Position numbers and translations under genes: made by a program. Source: Umezawaea sp036375055 (GTDB lineage Bacteria; Actinomycetota; Actinomycetes; Mycobacteriales; Pseudonocardiaceae). From it: a stretch of 64,000 bases of DNA. Shown here piece after piece: positions 8,135 through 18,703 of the stretch. The notes under the pieces are model-generated. The model had not been told where the DNA came from, ran no database searches, and was given only the letters and a program-made list of their open reading frames with translations. The stretch is taken from positions 1 to 64,000 of the forward strand of contig NZ_DASUSQ010000010.1 of the NCBI RefSeq assembly GCF_036375055.1, written 5' to 3'. Within the stretch, counting starts at the first letter, position 1, and each line of letters begins with the position of its first letter.

Positions 8135-9027
8135 CCGATCGGGAAGTGCTCCTCGTCGTCCACACCGGGCGGCAGAGCAACATCAAGCTGGCCATGGAAG
8201 TGGCGCTGCGCTTCGCGGAGGCGGGGGTGCGGCTGAGGCTCCTCGACGAGGAGGCCCCGCAGCTCTACCCGTGCTGCTCCATGAGCATCGTGCCCGCCGA
8301 CGACAAGGCCGCCGAGGGCACCGAACTCGTGTTCGTGCTGGGCGGTGACGGCACGCTGCTGCGCGCGGCCGAACTCGCCCGCGCGGCCGGGGTGCCGGTG
8401 CTGGGCGTGAACCTCGGCCGGGTCGGGTTCCTCGCCGAGGCCGACTCGGACATGCTGCACGAGGCCATCACGCACGTGATCGACCGGCAGTACCACGTCG
8501 AGGAGCGGATGACGGTCGACGTGACCGCCTCCGTCAACGGCGTCGAGCTGGTGCGGACGTGGGCGCTCAACGAGGCCAGCGTCGAGAAGAGCTCCCGCGA
8601 GCGCATCCTCGACGTGGTGGTGGAGATCGACGGCCGCCCGGTGTCGGCGTTCGGCACCGACGGCGTGCTGTGCGCGACGCCGACCGGGTCGACCGCCTAC
8701 GCGTTCTCCGCGGGCGGGCCGGTCGTGTGGCCGGACGTGCAGGCGCTGCTGGTGGTGCCGAGCAACGCGCACGCCCTGTTCGCCCGGCCGCTGGTCGTGT
8801 CGCCGCGGTCCACCGTGGCGTTCGAGGTCGACCCCAACGGCCACCCCGCCGTGCTGTGCTGCGACGGCCGCCGGACCTACGACCTGCCCGCCGGGACGCG
8901 GGTCGAGGTCGCGGGCGGTGAGACGCCCATCAAGCTCGTGCGGCTGCGGGAGGGACCGTTCGCCGACCGGCTGGTGGAGAAGTTCTCGCTGCCGGTGCAG
9001 GGCTGGCGCGGACCATCGGTCGGCTGA
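8131..9027 (+). CDS. nadK: NAD kinase
   Basis: 298-aa NAD(+) kinase (Rv1695/PpnK equivalent) that phosphorylates NAD to NADP in the cytosol. The hallmark GGDGT motif is at LGGDGTLLRAAE, the second conserved NE motif is at LNEASVEKSS, and the glycine-rich block TPTGSTAYAFSAGGP is intact. The start overlaps the tlyA stop by ATGA. The position between tlyA and recN is the standard actinobacterial order. Confidence 0.96.
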   Translation: MTDREVLLVVHTGRQSNIKLAMEVALRFAEAGVRLRLLDEEAPQLYPCCSMSIVPADDKAAEGTELVFVLGGDGTLLRAAELARAAGVPVLGVNLGRVGFLAEADSDMLHEAITHVIDRQYHVEERMTVDVTASVNGVELVRTWALNEASVEKSSRERILDVVVEIDGRPVSAFGTDGVLCATPTGSTAYAFSAGGPVVWPDVQALLVVPSNAHALFARPLVVSPRSTVAFEVDPNGHPAVLCCDGRRTYDLPAGTRVEVAGGETPIKLVRLREGPFADRLVEKFSLPVQGWRGPSVG

Positions 9028-9097
9028 CGGCACCGCTGGGACACGCGGTCGTGACCGGATTCGCCTCCCGAGGCACCCCTCTGTCGGTGCGTGCGGC

Positions 9098-9103
9098 TAG
9101 GGT
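9098..9103 (+). promoter_or_regulatory. -10 box for leaderless recN
   Basis: TAGGGT is seven bases before the GTG at 9111, which fits a leaderless transcript and supports GTG 9111 rather than the GTG at 9051 as the recN start. Confidence 0.5.
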
Positions 9104-9110
9104 TCGCCCT

Positions 9111-10898
9111 GTGTTGGCCGAGATGCGCATCCAAGGCCTCGGTGTGATCGATGAGGCAACCCTGGAACTCGATGCCGGGTTCACCGTCGTGACCGGCGAG
9201 ACCGGTGCGGGCAAGACCATGGTCGTGACCGGGCTCCACCTGCTGGGTGGTGGTCGGGCCGAGGCGTCGAGAGTGCGCACCGGTGCCGACAAAGCCGTGG
9301 TGGAGGGCCGTTTCAGGGCACCCGCCGGCAGCCCGGCCGCGAAGGTCGCCGATGAGGTCGGCGGCGAACCGGACGAGGACGGCACCGTGATCGCGGTGCG
9401 CACGGTCGGGGCGGACGGCAGGTCGAGGGCCCACCTCGGCGGTCGCTCGGTGCCGGTCGGCGTGCTCGCGGAACTCGCGGAGCAGCTCCTCGCCGTGCAC
9501 GGGCAGAACGACCAGTTGCGGCTGCTGCGGCCGTCGGAGCAGCGGGCGGTCCTCGACCGGTTCGCGGGCGACGACGTGGCCGAGCCGCTCGGGCAGTACC
9601 AGCGGCTGCGCGAGGAGTGGCTGCGCGTCGCGAACGAACTCACCGAGCGCTCCGAGCGCTCCCGTGAACTGGCCCGCGAGGCGGACCTGCTGCGCCACGG
9701 GCTCGACGAGATCGAGTCGGTCGCCCCCAAGCCGGGGGAGGACGTCGAACTCGTCGACGAGGCCCGCAGGCTCGCGGACGCCGACCAGCTGCGCGAAGCC
9801 GCGACGGGCGCGCAGTACGCGGTCAGCGGCGCGGCCGACGGCGACCCGGACAACCCCGGCGCGCTGGGGCTGATCGGTGAGGCCCGCAGGCGCGTGGCGA
9901 CGTCGGAGGACCCGGCGCTGCGCGGGCTGGAGGCGCGGCTGATCGAGGCCGCCGCCGTGCTGGCCGACGTGGGCTCCGAGATCACCTCGTACCTCGACCA
10001 CCTCGACGCCGACCCGAACCGCCTCGAGACGGTGCTGGCCCGGCAGTCCGAGCTGAAGCACCTGACCCGCAAGTACGCCGCCGACATCGACGGCGTGATC
10101 GCGTGGGCCGAGAACGCGACCGAGCGGCTGTCGACGCTCGACACCTCCGACGAGGCGCTGGCCGCGCTGGCCGCCCGCCGGGACGAGCTGGCCGCCGAAC
10201 TCGCGGTGTACGCGACCCAGGTGTCCGAGGCGCGCGCGAGCGCCGCCGAGGAACTGGGCAAGGAGGTGTCGGACGAGCTGACCGGGCTCGCGATGCCGCA
10301 CGCGAACATCGAGGTCGCCGTGCACCCCCGTGCCGCCGAGAAGGGCGACGCGCAGGCGTTGCAGGTCGGGAAGGTGCTGCTGCACGCGGGTGCCAGCGGC
10401 GTGGACGAGGTCGAGCTGCGCCTCATCGCGCACCCCGGTGCCCCCGCGCTGCCGGTGCACAAGGGCGCGTCCGGCGGTGAGCTGTCACGGGTGATGCTCG
10501 CGCTGGAGGTCGTGCTCTCGCACTCCGACCCGGTGCCGACGCTGGTGTTCGACGAGGTCGACGCCGGGGTCGGCGGTCGGGCCGCGGTGGAGGTCGGCAG
10601 GCGGCTCGCCCGCCTGGCGCGCAGCCACCAGGTCATCGTCGTCACCCACCTCCCGCAGGTCGCGGCGTTCGCGGACCGGCACCTGGTGGTGGACAAGACG
10701 GCGGACGGGATCCTCACGCGCAGCGGCGTCCGGGTGCTGGACGAGTCGGAGCGCGTGGTGGAGCTGGCCCGCATGCTCGCGGGCATGGACTCGACGGACA
10801 CCGGCCGCGCGCACGCCGTGGAACTGCTCGCGGCGGCCAAGGCGGACAAGGACAGCGCCCCGGTCGTGCGGCGCAAGACGCGTAAAAAGGTCACATGA
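9111..10898 (+). CDS. recN: DNA repair protein RecN
   Basis: 595-aa SMC-like ATPase for double-strand-break repair. Walker A is GETGAGKT near residue 30. The C-terminal half has the ABC signature region KGASGGELSRVMLALE and Walker B LVFDEVDAGVGGRAA. Two long coiled-coil arms lie between. M. tuberculosis RecN is of similar length (about 587 aa). The GTG at 9111 puts the conserved MRIQGLGVIDEA block near the N-terminus; an ATG at 9123 is also possible. The stop overlaps the next gene (ATGA). Confidence 0.95.
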   Translation: MLAEMRIQGLGVIDEATLELDAGFTVVTGETGAGKTMVVTGLHLLGGGRAEASRVRTGADKAVVEGRFRAPAGSPAAKVADEVGGEPDEDGTVIAVRTVGADGRSRAHLGGRSVPVGVLAELAEQLLAVHGQNDQLRLLRPSEQRAVLDRFAGDDVAEPLGQYQRLREEWLRVANELTERSERSRELAREADLLRHGLDEIESVAPKPGEDVELVDEARRLADADQLREAATGAQYAVSGAADGDPDNPGALGLIGEARRRVATSEDPALRGLEARLIEAAAVLADVGSEITSYLDHLDADPNRLETVLARQSELKHLTRKYAADIDGVIAWAENATERLSTLDTSDEALAALAARRDELAAELAVYATQVSEARASAAEELGKEVSDELTGLAMPHANIEVAVHPRAAEKGDAQALQVGKVLLHAGASGVDEVELRLIAHPGAPALPVHKGASGGELSRVMLALEVVLSHSDPVPTLVFDEVDAGVGGRAAVEVGRRLARLARSHQVIVVTHLPQVAAFADRHLVVDKTADGILTRSGVRVLDESERVVELARMLAGMDSTDTGRAHAVELLAAAKADKDSAPVVRRKTRKKVT

Positions 10899-11788
10899 AT
10901 CCAGCCGGGATGAACCGACGCCTCATCGGAGCGGTCGCGCTGGCGCTGGGCGCGGTCGCGACGATCGGTGGCGTCCTCCTGCCGCTCTACCGGGAGACCC
11001 GGACCTTCCCTGGGCAGAACTCGTCCCTGGTCGTGACGGCGTTCGGCAGCACCGGCGCGGGGGCGTCCAGCCCCGGCTTCGGGGTTCCGCTCGTGCTCGC
11101 CGCCCTCCTGCTGCTCGTGGCCGCCGCGCTGGTGTTCCGCGAGACCCCGTCGACGCCGCTCGGGCGGATGACGGCCATCGCGGGCGCCGCCGTGCTGCTG
11201 GGCGTGGCCTGGTCGGTCTACCTGTTCGTCACGAACCAGGCGGCCGTCGCGGTCGTGTCCGTGCCACCGGGCGGGCAGCTCGTGCAGACGCTCGACGTCG
11301 GCCTGGTGCTGCTCGGCGTCGGGTGGGTCGTCGGCACGCTCGGCGCCGTCCTCGTGCAGGACCTGCCCGAGGCGGACACGGCCCAGGCGGAGCTGAGGGA
11401 ACGCGCCGAGCGCGTCCGCGAGAGGGTCCGCGCCCCCGAGGAGTCGCGGGAGACGGTCCGGACGCCCGCGCGCGACCCCGAGCCGGAACGCGAGCGGGAA
11501 CCCGCGCGCTCCGCGTCCGGCCGTCGGCGCAGGCACGCCCTGCGGGAACGCGACGAGGAGCCGGAGAACGACGAGGCGGTCATCTACAAGCTGCCGGACG
11601 TGTCCGTCGACGACGTGGACACCCCGCCGCTGGGCTTCCCGCCCGCCGAGTTCGGTCCCTCGGAACCGGAGGAACCGGAGTCGTACGGCTTCCCGCCCGA
11701 GGAGTTCGGGCCGCAGGGCCCGGAGGACGAGCCGGAGCCGACCACCCGCGTGACCCTCGACCCGGTCGACCCGCCCCGTCGCTCGTGA
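10895..11788 (+). CDS. Tandem membrane paralogue 1 of 4
   Basis: 297-aa protein with four predicted membrane spans (about residues 9-27, 62-82, 92-115, 135-157) and a long charged cytosolic tail rich in Arg and Glu. Features shared with the next three genes are a PLY motif right after span 1, a TA(F/W)G-like patch in the first loop, a GxxLVQ motif closing span 4, and a C-terminal VIYKLPD motif followed by DTPPLGFP. The tail here has two FPPEEFGP-like units. The start overlaps recN by ATGA, so the array is part of the recN operon. No function is known. Confidence 0.75.
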   Translation: MNPAGMNRRLIGAVALALGAVATIGGVLLPLYRETRTFPGQNSSLVVTAFGSTGAGASSPGFGVPLVLAALLLLVAAALVFRETPSTPLGRMTAIAGAAVLLGVAWSVYLFVTNQAAVAVVSVPPGGQLVQTLDVGLVLLGVGWVVGTLGAVLVQDLPEADTAQAELRERAERVRERVRAPEESRETVRTPARDPEPEREREPARSASGRRRRHALRERDEEPENDEAVIYKLPDVSVDDVDTPPLGFPPAEFGPSEPEEPESYGFPPEEFGPQGPEDEPEPTTRVTLDPVDPPRRS

Positions 11789-12336
11789 GGCAGCGGCTCG
11801 GCGTGTTCTCGTTGCTGGCGGGCGCGGTGCTCGTGCTGGTGGGGTCGCTGCTGCCGCTGTACCGCCAGGCCTACCGGCTCGCCGAGCAGCTGGAGTTCGA
11901 GGTGACGGCCTGGAACGTCCGCACCATCACCGGGCCGCAGCCCGACAGCGACGAGTTCCGGTCCTCGGTGCAGTACGGCGTGCCGCTGGCCGCCGCCGCC
12001 GCGGTGCTCGTGCTGGCCGCGCTGTTCCTGGGTCACCGCCGGCTCGGTGCGGCGGCGCGGTTCCTCGCGGCGGGTGTGCCGCTGATGCTGGTCGGCGCCG
12101 TGTGGGTCGTGCTCCAGGTGTACCTGCGGCTGGCCGAGGGCAACCGCCGCGTCGACCCGATCACCCTCACCTCGCCGGGGCTCGGCCTGTGGATCCTCGG
12201 CCTCGCCTGCCTGGTCGCCCTCGCCGGGGGTGTCCTGGTGCAGCGCGTGCCGGACCGCGCCGAGCCCGAGCCGGACCCCGAGGCCGCGGTGGTCCACCGG
12301 CTGCCCGACGCGGAGGACCGCGAGCAGGTCTCGTAG
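11785..12336 (+). CDS. Tandem membrane paralogue 2 of 4
   Basis: 183-aa four-span membrane protein. It has LLPLYRQ after span 1, VTAWNV in the first loop, GGVLVQRVPD after span 4, and a short tail ending near VVHRLPDAED, which corresponds to the VIYKLPD motif of paralogue 1. The acidic DTPP segment seen in the other copies is missing. The GTG start shares GTGA with the previous stop, so translation is coupled. Confidence 0.7.
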   Translation: MRQRLGVFSLLAGAVLVLVGSLLPLYRQAYRLAEQLEFEVTAWNVRTITGPQPDSDEFRSSVQYGVPLAAAAAVLVLAALFLGHRRLGAAARFLAAGVPLMLVGAVWVVLQVYLRLAEGNRRVDPITLTSPGLGLWILGLACLVALAGGVLVQRVPDRAEPEPDPEAAVVHRLPDAEDREQVS

Positions 12337-12379
12337 TGCTGTGCGTCCCCGACCGGCGTTCGGGCAGAGTGGGGGACGA

Positions 12380-13075
12380 GTGGAGCTCGGACCGTCGAGT
12401 GGGGGCGCGGTGGAACAGGCGGACGTCGGGGGAGGTCCTGCGCGCGGGAGCGGGGAGACGACGCGGGTGAGGTTCGTGGTGGGCGCGGCGGCGCTGGGCG
12501 CGGGCGCGGTGCTCGCGGCCGTCGGGGCGACGTTGCCGGTGTTCGAGCAGATCCTGATCTTCACCCCCGGTCGGGAGACGTTCTCGATGACCCTCTGGGG
12601 CTACGAGTCGTCGATCGACACCATCGAGCTGGACGAGGGCGGGATCGAGTTCGGGGTGCCGGTGGTCGCGTCGGCGGTGCTGCTCGCCGTGTCGGCGCTG
12701 CTGGTGCTGGCCGCGCCGAGGCTCCCGGTCGGGATCACCCGGCCCGTGGCCGTCGCCGCGATCGGGTCGGCCGCCGTGCTGACCGGCTCCGTGTGGACCG
12801 TGGGCCAGGTCGTGCTGAGGGGTGTGCGGGGCATGGGCGGCGGCGCGGACGAGGGGATGGAGACGGTCGTCGGTGCGGGCACGGGCGTGCTGGTGCTCGC
12901 CTGCGTCGTCGCGCTGGCGGGAGGGCTGCTGGTGCAGCCGTGGTCGGCGCGGGAGCGCGCGCCGCGACCGGAACCCGCGGGAGCGGTGGTCTACCGGCTG
13001 CCCGACGACGAGGCGGACACGCCCACACCGCCGTTCGGGACCCCCGCTCCCGGCACCGCCGGGGGTGGCTCGTGA
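12380..13075 (+). CDS. Tandem membrane paralogue 3 of 4
   Basis: 231-aa protein with four predicted spans. TLPVFEQ follows span 1, MTLWGYES is in the first loop, GGLLVQPW closes span 4, and the tail carries VVYRLPDDEADTP and ends PPFGTP. The GTG at 12380 is preceded by a purine-rich GGGGGA and was preferred; a GTG at 12341 would add 13 residues. A 43-bp gap separates it from paralogue 2, the only break in overlap within the array. Confidence 0.68.
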   Translation: MELGPSSGGAVEQADVGGGPARGSGETTRVRFVVGAAALGAGAVLAAVGATLPVFEQILIFTPGRETFSMTLWGYESSIDTIELDEGGIEFGVPVVASAVLLAVSALLVLAAPRLPVGITRPVAVAAIGSAAVLTGSVWTVGQVVLRGVRGMGGGADEGMETVVGAGTGVLVLACVVALAGGLLVQPWSARERAPRPEPAGAVVYRLPDDEADTPTPPFGTPAPGTAGGGS

Positions 13076-13662
13076 AGCGGATCGCCGGCGTGGTCCTGCT
13101 GCTCGCGGGCGCGGTGCTGACGGCGGCGGCGTCGTCGCGGCCGCTGTACGAGACGAAGCGCTTCGACAGCGGGTACCGGTCCGGGGCGCGGTTGACCCCG
13201 TGGGGCGGCGAGTACACCACCCCCGGCGGTGCGGTCGAGGTCGACCCGTTCCCGATCCTGCTCGGCGTGCCGTCGGTCGTGGCGGCGGTGCTGCTGGTGC
13301 TCGTCGCGGTCCTGGAACTCGTCTCGGCGCGGATCCCGGCCCGCGCGGCACCGGCGGTCGGGGTGGCCGCGGTCGTGGCCGCCGCGCTGCTCGTCGGCAC
13401 GGTGTGGAGCATGTGGCAGATGGTCCTGTCGGCGATTTCGCGGGAAGACCCCATCGGGGGGAGCGCCGTGACCGTGGTGGGCTCCGGGATGGTGCTGCTG
13501 CTGATCGCGGCCCTCGTCGCGGTGGCGGGTGCCCTGCTGGTCCAGCGGCGGCCGGAGCCCGCGGTCGCCTACCAGGTTCCGTTCGACGACGACACCGATA
13601 CCCCTCCGATGGGGACACCGATTCACCCATCAGTGTCCACAGAGGAATCATCACCCGGCTGA
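13072..13662 (+). CDS. Tandem membrane paralogue 4 of 4
   Basis: 196-aa protein of the same design: SRPLYETKRF after span 1, LTPWGGEY in the first loop, four spans, GALLVQRRPE after span 4, and a tail with VAYQVPFDDDTDTPPMGTP. The GTG overlaps the stop of paralogue 3 (GTGA). It lies directly upstream of steA, which suggests, but does not show, a link to the cell envelope or division. Confidence 0.7.
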   Translation: MKRIAGVVLLLAGAVLTAAASSRPLYETKRFDSGYRSGARLTPWGGEYTTPGGAVEVDPFPILLGVPSVVAAVLLVLVAVLELVSARIPARAAPAVGVAAVVAAALLVGTVWSMWQMVLSAISREDPIGGSAVTVVGSGMVLLLIAALVAVAGALLVQRRPEPAVAYQVPFDDDTDTPPMGTPIHPSVSTEESSPG

Positions 13663-13725
13663 GCTGCTGAGACCGGTCGGCGTGGCTCCGGTGCGCTCGC
13701 CCGTGGATCAGCCACCATCGGGTCC

Positions 13726-14910
13726 ATGAAGCTCTCCGGGTTGCTCAGCCGCACGAACCACGACCTGCCGGGTGCCATCGGCGTCGCTCGGGTCGACCGC
13801 CGCGCGGGCGACCTGCTGAGGCGGCTCAGCCCCGGCGACGTGGCGGTCCTCGACCAGGTCGACATCGACCGCCGCACCGCGGAGGCGCTCGTCGCCGCCG
13901 AGGTGGTCGGGGTGGTGAACGCCTCGCCGTCGATCTCCGGCCGGTTCCCGAACCTGGGGCCGGAACTGCTGATCGAGGCGGGCATCCCGCTCATCGACAA
14001 CGTCGGCAGCGCGGTGCTGCGCGACGTCAAGGACGGCACGAAGCTGCGGCTGCTCGACGGCGTCGTCTACGTCGGCGAGACCGAGGTCGCGCGCGGCGAC
14101 GAGCAGAACGCCGAGTCCATCGCCGACGCCATGATCGAGGCCAAGGCGGGCATGGCCGCGCAGCTGGAGGCGTTCTCCGCCAACACCATCGAGTTCCTGC
14201 GCCGCGAGCGCGCCCTGGTGCTCGACGGCATCGGCGTGCCCGAGCTGTACGTGCCGATGCGCGACCGGCAGGTGCTGGTCGTCGCGGGCGGCCCGAGCCA
14301 CGCCGACGAGCTGCGGCGGCTGCGCAAGTACATCCGCGAGTACCGGCCGGTGCTGGTGGGCGTCGACGCGGGCGCGGACACGCTGTTCCACGCGGGCTAC
14401 GAGCCGGACGTCATCGTCGGCGACCCGGACGGCATCGGCACCGCCACGCTGAAGGCGGGCAAGGAGGTCGTCGTGCCCGCGCAGACCGACGGCCACGCGC
14501 CCGGCCTGGAGCGCATCCAGGACCTCGGCATCGGCGCGGTGACGTTCCCGTCCTCCGGCAACGCCGAGGACCTCGCGCTGCTCATCGCCGAGGCGCACGG
14601 TGCGGGCCTCGTCGTGACCGTCGGCGTCCAGGCGGGCCTGCGGGAGTTCCTCGACCGCGGCCACTCGGGCTCCAACCCGTCCACGTTCCTCACCCGGCTC
14701 AAGCTCGGCAGCAAGCTGGTCGACGGCGAGGCCGTCGTCGCCCTGCACCGCAGCCGGGTCTCGTTCGGCGTGATCCTCCTGCTGGTGCTGGCCGCCGTGC
14801 TCGCGATGGTCGCCGCGGTGGCCGTCTCCGGCGTCGGCCACGTCTACGTCGACATCGCCGTCGACGCGTTCCGCACCGTCTCCGACTGGTCGAAGGGGTT
14901 GTTCTCGTGA
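13726..14910 (+). CDS. steA: SteA-like cytokinetic ring protein (Rv1697 type)
   Basis: 394-aa protein matching the actinobacterial family named SteA in Corynebacterium and Rv1697 in M. tuberculosis. The N-terminal part includes NASPSISGRFPNLGPELL. A central domain resembles thiamin pyrophosphokinase (VGVDAGADTLFHAGYEPDVIVGDPDG). One C-terminal membrane span lies near residues 345-368 (VILLLVLAAVLAMVAAVAVSG). In Corynebacterium SteA acts with SteB in daughter-cell separation at the septum. The stop overlaps the next gene, so the SteA-SteB pair is coupled. Confidence 0.88.
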   Translation: MKLSGLLSRTNHDLPGAIGVARVDRRAGDLLRRLSPGDVAVLDQVDIDRRTAEALVAAEVVGVVNASPSISGRFPNLGPELLIEAGIPLIDNVGSAVLRDVKDGTKLRLLDGVVYVGETEVARGDEQNAESIADAMIEAKAGMAAQLEAFSANTIEFLRRERALVLDGIGVPELYVPMRDRQVLVVAGGPSHADELRRLRKYIREYRPVLVGVDAGADTLFHAGYEPDVIVGDPDGIGTATLKAGKEVVVPAQTDGHAPGLERIQDLGIGAVTFPSSGNAEDLALLIAEAHGAGLVVTVGVQAGLREFLDRGHSGSNPSTFLTRLKLGSKLVDGEAVVALHRSRVSFGVILLLVLAAVLAMVAAVAVSGVGHVYVDIAVDAFRTVSDWSKGLFS

Positions 14911-15845
14911 TCTCCCTGCGCTACCACATCGTCTCGATCACGGCCGTCTTCCTGGCGCTCGCGGTGGGCGTCGTGCTCGGGTCGACCGCCATCAGCAGCA
15001 GGCTGCTGTCCGGCCTGAGCGACGACAACGGAGCCCTGGGCAAGCAGGTCGTCGACCTCCAGTCCGAGCGCAACGCGCTGAACGCCAGGCTGTCCGAGGC
15101 CGACCGCTTCGCCACCTCCGTCGGCCCGCTGTCGGTCAAGGGCCAGCTCGCCGACCGCACGGTCGTGCTGGTCACCACCGCCGACGCGCGTCCGGGCGAC
15201 CGCGACTCGCTGGCCGCGCTGCTGCGCGCGGCAGGCGCGTCGGTCACCGGTGAACTCCAGCTCACCGACTCCTTCGCCGACCCCCGCAAGGCCGACCAGC
15301 TCCGCGACCTGGTCGCCCGCCTGCAACCCGCGGGCACCCAGCTGCCCACCGCGTCCGACCCCGGCACCCGCGCGGGCGGCCTGCTGGGCACCCTGCTGCT
15401 GCTCGGCAAGGACAGCGACGAACCCCAGGCCACCGCGGACGAGATCGCCTCGGCGCTCGGCGGGCTGACGGGCGCGGGCTTCGTGAAACCCGGCCAGGGC
15501 CTGCGCCCGGCGCAGCTCGCCGTCGTGCTCACCGGCGGCGCGGCCGTCGGCGACTCGGCCGGTGACCGCGCCGCGACCGTCGCCCGCTTCGCCATCCAGC
15601 TCGACCGCTCCGGCGCGGGCGCCGTGCTCGCGGGCGGCGCGGGCTCCGCCGACGGCACCGGCGGCATCGGCATCGTCCGGGCCGACACCGCGGCCACCTC
15701 CGTGCTGTCGACCGTCGACAACGCCGACTCGGCGGCGGGCCGCGTCGTCACGGTGCTCGCGCTGCGTGAGCAGCTCGACGGCAAGTCCGGCCGCTACGGC
15801 GTGGCGGGCAACGCCGAGTCCCCGGCACCAGGTCAGGCCGGTTGA
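14907..15845 (+). CDS. steB: SteB / MctB-like copper transporter family protein
   Basis: 312-aa protein of the family that includes M. tuberculosis Rv1698 (MctB, an outer-membrane protein linked to copper export) and Corynebacterium SteB. Residues 1-30 form one N-terminal membrane anchor or signal (ITAVFLALAVGVVLGSTAI), followed by a short coiled coil (LQSERNALNARLSEA). The rest is extracytoplasmic with Ala/Gly-rich repeats. The GTG start shares GTGA with steA. Whether it is mainly a copper-related or a division-related protein in this organism cannot be told from sequence. Confidence 0.85.
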   Translation: MISLRYHIVSITAVFLALAVGVVLGSTAISSRLLSGLSDDNGALGKQVVDLQSERNALNARLSEADRFATSVGPLSVKGQLADRTVVLVTTADARPGDRDSLAALLRAAGASVTGELQLTDSFADPRKADQLRDLVARLQPAGTQLPTASDPGTRAGGLLGTLLLLGKDSDEPQATADEIASALGGLTGAGFVKPGQGLRPAQLAVVLTGGAAVGDSAGDRAATVARFAIQLDRSGAGAVLAGGAGSADGTGGIGIVRADTAATSVLSTVDNADSAAGRVVTVLALREQLDGKSGRYGVAGNAESPAPGQAG

Positions 15846-15905
15846 TTAACCCATTCGAGTGAAGTGCTCGCGTGGTGCGTGCGGTGGGGCCCGGCGCGCG
15901 CATGT

Positions 15906-15911
15906 TAGCGT
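15906..15911 (+). promoter_or_regulatory. -10 box and leader of pyrG
   Basis: TAGCGT lies eight bases before an in-frame GTG at 15920. If transcription starts near 15918, a leader of about 55 bases precedes the preferred pyrG start. It begins G-rich and holds a small hairpin, AGGGG (15926-15930) pairing with CCCCT (15935-15939). Confidence 0.45.
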
Positions 15912-15973
15912 TGTGGCCCGTGGACAGGGGTTATCCCCTTTCGGAAATCTTTCAGACCACGGGAGCCTCGTTG

Positions 15974-17667
<1,694 letters not shown>

Positions 17668-17671
<4 letters not shown>

Positions 17672-18294
17672 CCGCCGCGGGAGCGCACGAGTTCCGCACC
17701 GTCGCCACGCGGGACGTGCACATCGGTCGCGTGGTCGGGCTCCGCGTCGACGAGGTGGCCATGCCGGGCGGCGGCACGGCGCTCCGCGAGGTCGTGGAGC
17801 ACCTGGGCGCGGTCGCCGTCGTGGCACTCGACGACGACGGCCAGGTCGCGCTCATCCACCAGTACCGCCATCCGCTCGGGCACCGCCTGTGGGAGCTGCC
17901 CGCAGGTCTGCTCGACTCCCCGGACGAGGAGCCGGTCGAGGGTGCGCGGCGGGAACTGGCCGAGGAGGTGGGCCTGGCCGCGTCCCGATGGTCCACTTTG
18001 GTCGATGTTGCCGCGTCGCCCGGTTTCACCGATGAGGTGGTGCGGGTGTTCCTGGCGCAGGGATTGTCCACTGTGGATCGGGAGTTGCAGGGGGACGAGG
18101 AAGCCGATCTGGTGATCCGTCGTGTGCCGTTGGCGGAGGCGGTGCGGATGGCGTTGGCCGGGGAGATCGTCAACGGCGCGGCCGTGGGCGGGTTGCTGGC
18201 CGCGCAGGCGGTGATGGCGGGAGCTGAGGCGAGGCCCGCGGACGCACCGTGGCCGGACCGCCCGCACACGTTTGCGGCACGCGCGCAGGCTTGA
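17668..18294 (+). CDS. Nudix hydrolase, ADP-ribose pyrophosphatase type
   Basis: 208-aa Nudix enzyme equivalent to M. tuberculosis Rv1700, which hydrolyses ADP-ribose to AMP and ribose 5-phosphate. The Nudix box runs from the Gly of WELPAGLLD to RRELAEEVGL. It carries one extra residue between the first Gly and Glu, as in the ADP-ribose pyrophosphatase subgroup. The GTG start overlaps pyrG (GTGA). A strong terminator ten bases downstream ends the long recN-to-Nudix run. Confidence 0.9.
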
Positions 18295-18303
18295 TCCTTC
18301 CCG

Positions 18304-18340
18304 AACTCGGGGCCGCCGTTGGTGGCCCCGAGTTTGTTTT
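18304..18340 (+). terminator. Terminator after the Nudix gene
   Basis: AACTCGGGGCC (18304-18314) pairs with GGCCCCGAGTT (18324-18334), followed by TGTTTT. It is a standard intrinsic terminator. Confidence 0.88.
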
Positions 18341-18351
18341 ACGAGGGTTCG

Positions 18352-18368
18352 GGATACTGTATGCAATC
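18352..18368 (+). repeat. 17-bp direct repeat, copy 1
   Basis: GGATACTGTATGCAATC occurs here and again, exactly, at 18704-18720. Its AT-rich, TGTATGCA core stands out in this GC-rich DNA and resembles operators of GntR/FadR-type regulators. It may also be a scar of a lost element. Confidence 0.6.
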
Positions 18369-18703
18369 TTCATGAAGGGTATGCGCGGGGGAGGGGGACT
18401 GCGTACGGGGGCCGCGGTGTGAGGTGGTGCTCGGTAGGGCGGGCGGTGATGTCGGGGTGGTGCCGGGCAGGGCAGGTTGGTGCAGGGGGCAGGGTCGCGC
18501 GCGGGGCAGGGTCGCGCGGGGTGGTGTCGGCCGGAACGGTGTCGGGCGGAACGGTGTCGGCCGGGGTGGCGCCGGCAGGACGGTGTCGGCCGGGGTGGCG
18601 CCGCGCGGAACGGTGTCGGGTGGCGCGGGTAGGGCAAGGCGATGTGGAGCAGGGCGGTGTGGCCACGGGTTTTGTGCTAACTGGATGCGAGCTTCTGCAT
18701 TCA
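18369..18703. other. G-rich low-complexity spacer, no gene seen
   Basis: This stretch lies between the two 17-bp repeats and holds degenerate repeats of GGTGTCGG(C/G)CGG and GGGGTGGCGCCG from about 18520 to 18625. Open frames through it are Gly/Arg- or Pro-rich artefacts. M. tuberculosis has xerD at this point of the gene order; nothing resembling it is present. Confidence 0.6.
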
